Below are positions 60,685-64,000 of a stretch of DNA of 64,000 nt, one piece after another. The notes beneath the pieces are model-generated. The model saw only the letters and a list, made by a program, of their open reading frames with translations, was not told the DNA's origin and ran no database searches. The translations under genes and the position numbers were made by a program. This DNA is from Acidobacteriota bacterium (GTDB taxonomy: Bacteria; Pseudomonadota; Alphaproteobacteria; Caulobacterales; Hyphomonadaceae), in contig JADJRB010000001.1 in assembly GCA_016712445.1 (NCBI GenBank), positions 1,612,001 to 1,676,000 of the forward strand, read 5' to 3'. Position 1 is the first letter of the stretch. Every line of letters begins with the position of its first letter.

Positions 60685-61551
60685 TCAGACAGCGCCGAGA
60701 CGGTTCACCGGCAGCTTGAGGTAGACCTTGCCGTCGCCTTCCGGCGGCGGGAGGGCGCCGGCGCGGATGTTCACCTGCAACGAAGGCAGGATCAGGCGCG
60801 GGGCGGCGAGCGTCTTGTCGCGGGCCCGGCGCAGGGCGACGAAATCGGCCTCGCTGATGCCGTCATGGACATGCACGTTGCGGGCGCGTTCCTCGGCGAC
60901 GGTGGTTTCCCAGACGAAGGTGTCGCGCCCGGCGGGCAGGTAGTCGTGGCCGACGAAGATGCGGGTTTCGGGCGGCAGCGCGAGGATCTTCTGGATCGAG
61001 CGGTAGAGGGTGGCCGCGTCGCCGCCCGGGAAGTCGGCGCGGGCGGTGCCATAGTCCGGCATGAACAGCGTGTCGCCGACGAAGGCCATGCCGTCGATCA
61101 CATAGGTGACGCAGGCGGGCGTGTGGCCGGGCGTGTGGAGGACAGAAATCGTGCGCTCGCCGAGCGGGAGCGTGTCGCCGTCCTGGAGCAGCACGTCGAA
61201 CACGCCGGCGCCGGGGGTGTCGGACGCGGCGCCGAACATCGGGCGGAAGGCGTCCTGCACTTCGGTGATGTGGGCGCCGATGCCGATCTTCGCGCCGGTG
61301 CGGCGGCGCAGGTAGTCGGCGCCGGAGAGGTGGTCGGCATGCGCGTGGGTGTCGAGGATCCAGTCGATGTGCAGGTCTAGCCCGGCGGCAGCGGCCAGCA
61401 CGGCATCGGCGGAACCGGTGGTGAGGCCGGCCGCATTCGGTTCGAAGTCGAGCACGGGATCGATGATGGCCGCGGCGCGCGTTGCCGGGTCCCAGACTAG
61501 GTAGGTGACGGTATTTGTCGCCGTATCGAAGAAGGCCTTGAGGTTCGCCAT
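60685..61551 (-). CDS. MBL-fold hydrolase, persulfide-dioxygenase-like (Blh/ETHE1 type)
   Basis: 288 residues from the ATG at 61551, with AAAGGAG before it; the frame continues upstream through the regulator gene but is not coding. Metal site DTHAHADHLSGADYL, further ligands in HTPGHTPACVTYV, FVGDTLFMPDYGTARADFPGG and VGHDYLP. The PDYGTARxDF motif is typical of ETHE1/Blh enzymes that oxidise glutathione persulfide to sulfite. Divergent from an SqrR/BigR regulator with rhodanese and TauE genes: the layout of bacterial sulfide detoxification loci. Confidence 0.93.
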   Translation of the reverse strand: MANLKAFFDTATNTVTYLVWDPATRAAAIIDPVLDFEPNAAGLTTGSADAVLAAAAGLDLHIDWILDTHAHADHLSGADYLRRRTGAKIGIGAHITEVQDAFRPMFGAASDTPGAGVFDVLLQDGDTLPLGERTISVLHTPGHTPACVTYVIDGMAFVGDTLFMPDYGTARADFPGGDAATLYRSIQKILALPPETRIFVGHDYLPAGRDTFVWETTVAEERARNVHVHDGISEADFVALRRARDKTLAAPRLILPSLQVNIRAGALPPPEGDGKVYLKLPVNRLGAV

Positions 61552-61580
61552 GGGGCGTCTCCTTTCATGTTGTGACGAAG

Positions 61581-61619
61581 ATATATTATCTATTGCTAAA
61601 TTAGCAAGACCTAATATAT
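61581..61619. promoter_or_regulatory. 39-bp double palindrome, probable BigR/SqrR operator
   Basis: Inner TTGCTAA-A-TTAGCAA (61593-61607) lies inside outer arms ATATATTA (61581-61588) and TAATATAT (61612-61619), all on the same centre at 61600. It fills the gap between the divergent MBL and regulator genes. AT-rich dyads of this kind are the known BigR binding sites in other bacteria. Confidence 0.85.
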
Positions 61620-61626
61620 TGGCGAC

Positions 61627-61950
61627 ATGAAAGCGATGACCCTCGACCCCGCCCTGTTCCGGGAACGCGCCGGTGAAGCCGCAAGGCTGCTGCGCACGAT
61701 GTCCAACGAGCACCGCCTGATGATCCTCTGCCGCCTCGGCGGCGGGGAGATGCCGGCCGGTGAGTTGCTGGCCGGGACGACGCTGTCGCAGTCCGCCCTG
61801 TCGCAGCACCTGGCGGTGCTGAGGGAGGACGGCCTCGTGGCGACCCGGCGGGAAGGGCAGAGCATCCATTACCGCATCGCCGACCCGGCGGCGGTGCAGA
61901 TCATCGAGACCTTGGCCGGGATATTCTGTCCGAAGGAAGTGATGCCATGA
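61627..61950 (+). CDS. ArsR-family persulfide sensor, SqrR/BigR type
   Basis: 107 residues. Winged helix with TTLSQSALSQHLAVLREDGLV. Exactly two cysteines, C35 (LMILCRLGG) and C101 (GIFCPKE), 66 residues apart as in SqrR (41/107) and BigR (42/108), where they form a tetrasulfide bond on contact with persulfides and derepress. Overlaps the rhodanese gene by ATGA. The start could be 61627 or the ATG at 61636; no strong ribosome site. Confidence 0.92.
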   Translation: MKAMTLDPALFRERAGEAARLLRTMSNEHRLMILCRLGGGEMPAGELLAGTTLSQSALSQHLAVLREDGLVATRREGQSIHYRIADPAAVQIIETLAGIFCPKEVMP

Positions 61951-62264
61951 GCAACCTGACCCGTATTGACCCCCGCAGCGCAGCCGAAGGCGTGAAGGCG
62001 GGGCGCTATCACCTGATCGATATCCGCGAGGCGGACGAGTATGCGCGCGAGCACATTCCCGGCGCGATCTCGCTGCCGCTGTCGGGCCTGGAAGCCGCCG
62101 ACCTGCGGCTGGAGGCCGGGCGCACGGCCGTGTTCCATTGCAAGTCGGGCATGCGCACCCAGACCCATTGCGGACGCCTCGAGGCGCGCGTCGATGGTCC
62201 GGCGCTGATCCTCGACGGCGGCATCGAAGGCTGGAAACAAGCCGGACTGCCGGTGGTGGGCTGA
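61947..62264 (+). CDS. Rhodanese-domain sulfurtransferase
   Basis: 105 residues, single rhodanese domain. Active-site loop FHCKSGMRTQ with the sulfur-carrying cysteine; YHLIDIREADEYAREHIPGA is the usual N-terminal signature. Transfers sulfane sulfur, here probably between glutathione persulfide, thiosulfate and sulfite in sulfide detoxification. Between the regulator (overlap ATGA) and the TauE exporter (10 bp). Confidence 0.95.
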   Translation: MSNLTRIDPRSAAEGVKAGRYHLIDIREADEYAREHIPGAISLPLSGLEAADLRLEAGRTAVFHCKSGMRTQTHCGRLEARVDGPALILDGGIEGWKQAGLPVVG

Positions 62265-62274
62265 GCGGCCGGAC

Positions 62275-63060
62275 ATGATCGAGCTCGTGCCTTCGGTCAT
62301 TGTGGCGGCGCTGCTCAGCGGCGCGCTGATCGGGCTGTTCCTCGGCACGTTCGGGGGCGGGGGATCGGTGCTCGCGGCGCCGCTGCTGATCTATATCGTG
62401 GGCGTTACCGAACCGCATGTCGCGATCGGCACATCAGCCGCAGCGGTGGCCGCGATTGCGCTTGTCAGCCTGGCTGGTCACTGGCGCGAGGGGCGCGTGA
62501 AATGGCCGTGTGCGACCGTGTTTGCGATCTCGGGATTCCTCGGTTCGCTCGCCGGCTCGACGCTGGCGCTGCGGGTGCCGGGCGACTGGCTGCTGGTTGG
62601 CTTCGCCGCCGCGATGGCGGCGATCGGCCTGTCGATGCTGCGCAAGCCGAAGACGGAAGGCGATCCGTCCGTGCACCTGACGCCGCGCCTCGTCGGACGC
62701 ATTGCGCCGCTCGGACTGGGTGTCGGCGGGGCGGCGGGATTTTTCGGGATCGGCGGCGGCTTCCTGATCGTGCCGGGCCTGATGGCGGCGACCGGCATGA
62801 CGCTGGCGAATGCGACGGCGTCGTCACTGGTCTCGGTCGCGGTGTTTGGCGCCGCGACCGCGATGAACTACGGCTTGCACGGCGAAATCGACCTCAGGCT
62901 CGCGGGCCTCTTGTTGGCGGGCGGAGCGGCGGGCGGCGGCCTTGGCATCCTCGTCTCGCGCGCCCTCGCGAGCCGGGTGCGTCTGGCCCGCACGGCTTTC
63001 GCGGTCCTGATCGTGGCGGTCGCCCTCTATGTCGGGTGGAAAGCCGGAACGGCGCTTTGA
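62275..63060 (+). CDS. TauE/SafE-family sulfite exporter
   Basis: 261 residues, about eight transmembrane segments, opening VIVAALLSGALIGLFLGTFGGGGSVLAAPLL (core GLFLGTFGGGGSVLAAP) with the mirrored second repeat GVGGAAGFFGIGGGFLIVPGL. Exports sulfite or organosulfonates. Its position after the rhodanese completes a persulfide-to-sulfite-to-export route with the MBL enzyme. Confidence 0.93.
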   Translation: MIELVPSVIVAALLSGALIGLFLGTFGGGGSVLAAPLLIYIVGVTEPHVAIGTSAAAVAAIALVSLAGHWREGRVKWPCATVFAISGFLGSLAGSTLALRVPGDWLLVGFAAAMAAIGLSMLRKPKTEGDPSVHLTPRLVGRIAPLGLGVGGAAGFFGIGGGFLIVPGLMAATGMTLANATASSLVSVAVFGAATAMNYGLHGEIDLRLAGLLLAGGAAGGGLGILVSRALASRVRLARTAFAVLIVAVALYVGWKAGTAL

Positions 63061-63188
63061 CCGGGGCGTTGAACCAATCACAGCAGACCTGCGAAAGGTT
63101 GCTAAAATCCGGGAAAGAGGGCTGATATAAGCCCGGTGTGGGTTGGCAAGCCGCAGCGCAGGGCGCGCGGTCAGTTGGGAGACATCTG

Positions 63189-63908
63189 ATGAGCTTGATC
63201 TGGTGGATTCTGCCGTCGGTCGCCGGCGTGCTGGGCCTGATCCTGCTGTTTGCGGGCTTTGCGAAGATGGCCGGGCTGAAGCCGTTCGCGGGCGTCGCGC
63301 GCCTCGCCTTCGGTTCGGGCTTCCTAGGCCTGGCCGGGGTGATCGCCTTCGCGGGCCTGAACATCCAGACCTACAAGCGCCTCACCTATGAGCGCCCGGT
63401 GGCGACCGTGAAGTTCACCGCCCTGCCGGACCAGGCCAATGCCTACCGCGCCGACGTGGTCTTCTCCGACGGTCAGACACTTTTGCAGGCGGATGGCACT
63501 GCGCCGGTGTTCCACGGCAACGAATGGCAGATCGGCGCGAAGGTCATCAAGTTCAAACCGATGGCTAACATCCTCGGATATGACTCGATCTATCGGCTCG
63601 AGCATATGCGCTCGCTGGACAACATGCAGTTCTCGTCCGACGTCGTCACTGAAGGCAAGATTGACGGGCTGAAGATTGTCGAGACCGAACCCGGCATCGA
63701 TGTGGGCGGCCTCGCCGCCAAGTATGGCTCGAACTTCGGGATCGATGCGGAATATGGCTCAGCCACCTATCAGCCGATGGGCGACGGGTTCGAGTACGAA
63801 GTCTCGATTACGCAGGACGCGCTGATTGCGCGGCCGAACGAGGCGACCAAGCTGAAGATCCAGGACCAGGCCTATCCTGGCTTCAAGCCGATCAACGGAT
63901 CAAACTGA
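63189..63908 (+). CDS. Unknown membrane-anchored protein
   Basis: 239 residues from the ATG at 63189 (GGAGACATCTG upstream); an ATG-like start at 63138 is less likely. Two N-terminal hydrophobic segments (IWWILPSVAGVLGLILLFAG and LAFGSGFLGLAGVIAFAGLN), then a soluble beta-rich periplasmic or cytoplasmic domain (YERPVATVKFTALPDQ; WQIGAKVIKFKPMANILG; YRLEHMRSLDN). It resembles proteins annotated as hypothetical or as cation/multidrug efflux accessory; function unknown. The stop overlaps the next ATG (TGATG). Confidence 0.82.
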   Translation: MSLIWWILPSVAGVLGLILLFAGFAKMAGLKPFAGVARLAFGSGFLGLAGVIAFAGLNIQTYKRLTYERPVATVKFTALPDQANAYRADVVFSDGQTLLQADGTAPVFHGNEWQIGAKVIKFKPMANILGYDSIYRLEHMRSLDNMQFSSDVVTEGKIDGLKIVETEPGIDVGGLAAKYGSNFGIDAEYGSATYQPMGDGFEYEVSITQDALIARPNEATKLKIQDQAYPGFKPINGSN

Positions 63909-64000
63909 TGAATCCCTGGGAGCGCTATGTCGTTCCGAACCTGATCGCCTGTGCGTGTTCGACGCGGCCGATCATGAAGCAGCGCGCCAAGGTTGTTCCA
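63908..64000 (+). CDS. Class I SAM-dependent methyltransferase, 3' truncated
   Basis: The first 31 codons only, reading MNPWERYVVPNLIACACSTR and then PIMKQRAKVVP at the window edge. The NPWERYVVPxLI...MKQRAKVVP pattern is the usual start of a family of class I methyltransferases just before the SAM-binding loop. Coupled to the previous gene. The substrate cannot be judged. Confidence 0.65.
   Translation, partial: MNPWERYVVPNLIACACSTRPIMKQRAKVVP

Noticed and set aside
61552..62418. N-terminal extension of the MBL-hydrolase frame
   Set aside because: It is antisense to the SqrR-type regulator and rhodanese; a good ribosome site precedes 61551.
1..64000. tRNA genes, CRISPR arrays, insertion sequences, prophage
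   Set aside because: Intergenic regions were read by eye for cloverleaf, direct-repeat and transposase signals and none was found; a tRNAscan or covariance search would be more decisive.

Overview
The window is a dense, GC-rich (about 65%) stretch of alphaproteobacterial chromosome. Gene content and order, a canonical CtrA box (TTAA-N7-TTAA), an ATA-initiated infC and the protein sequences point to the Caulobacterales/Hyphomonadaceae, probably a Hyphomonas-like marine bacterium; this is inference without a database search. Most of it is housekeeping. No IS element, prophage, CRISPR array or tRNA gene was seen; the only structural RNA gene found is the RNase P RNA.

Layout. 1-7.6 kb: end of a GT9 glycosyltransferase, a DHA2/HlyD efflux pair with a divergent TetR and two tandem operators, a secreted zinc metalloprotease and infC. 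7.7-13.2 kb: an acyl-CoA dehydrogenase and a single-chain MmeI-type restriction-modification protein lie between infC and rpmI-rplT; an unannotated 53-aa basic protein follows rplT. 13.3-19.3 kb: a DUF4253 protein, a membrane-anchored SUKH (SMI1/KNR4) protein, then pheS-ASCH-pheT with overlapping stops and starts. 19.3-24.2 kb: a K+ channel coupled to dapB, an EIIA(Man)/HPr phosphorelay pair, leuA with a leucine-rich leader and a VTT membrane protein. 24.2-27.7 kb: SDR, Sel1 protein, bactofilin and GH25 lysozyme (CtrA box between the last two), and a GNAT.

27.7-33.7 kb: an ilvB-hyp-ilvN-hyp-ilvC operon behind a valine-rich attenuator, and miaA. 33.7-40.2 kb: serB, a Nudix protein, an L,D-transpeptidase, a CDP-alcohol phosphatidyltransferase and two TadG-like von Willebrand proteins. 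40.3-46.3 kb: thyA, a lipoprotein, aqpZ, a queuosine-precursor transporter, folA, an SMP-30 lactonase and mrp. 46.4-50.3 kb: the hflK-hflC-DUF2065-degP membrane proteostasis operon. 50.3-55.2 kb: an arsR-acr3-arsC operon, a 28-aa membrane peptide, a Ca2+/Na+ antiporter, an SDR and a threonine-aldolase-like lyase. 55-57.2 kb: two paralogous TetR genes, each with a 24-bp dyad, and rnpB. 57.2-64 kb: an unknown protein, YihY, an AmpD-type amidase, an EamA transporter, a complete SqrR/BigR sulfide-response locus (MBL persulfide dioxygenase-like, regulator, rhodanese, TauE) around a 39-bp palindrome, a membrane protein and the start of a methyltransferase.

Regulation is unusually readable: two amino-acid attenuators, five palindromic repressor operators, a CtrA site, hairpins before rpmI and over one ribosome binding site, and compound palindromic intergenic repeats.
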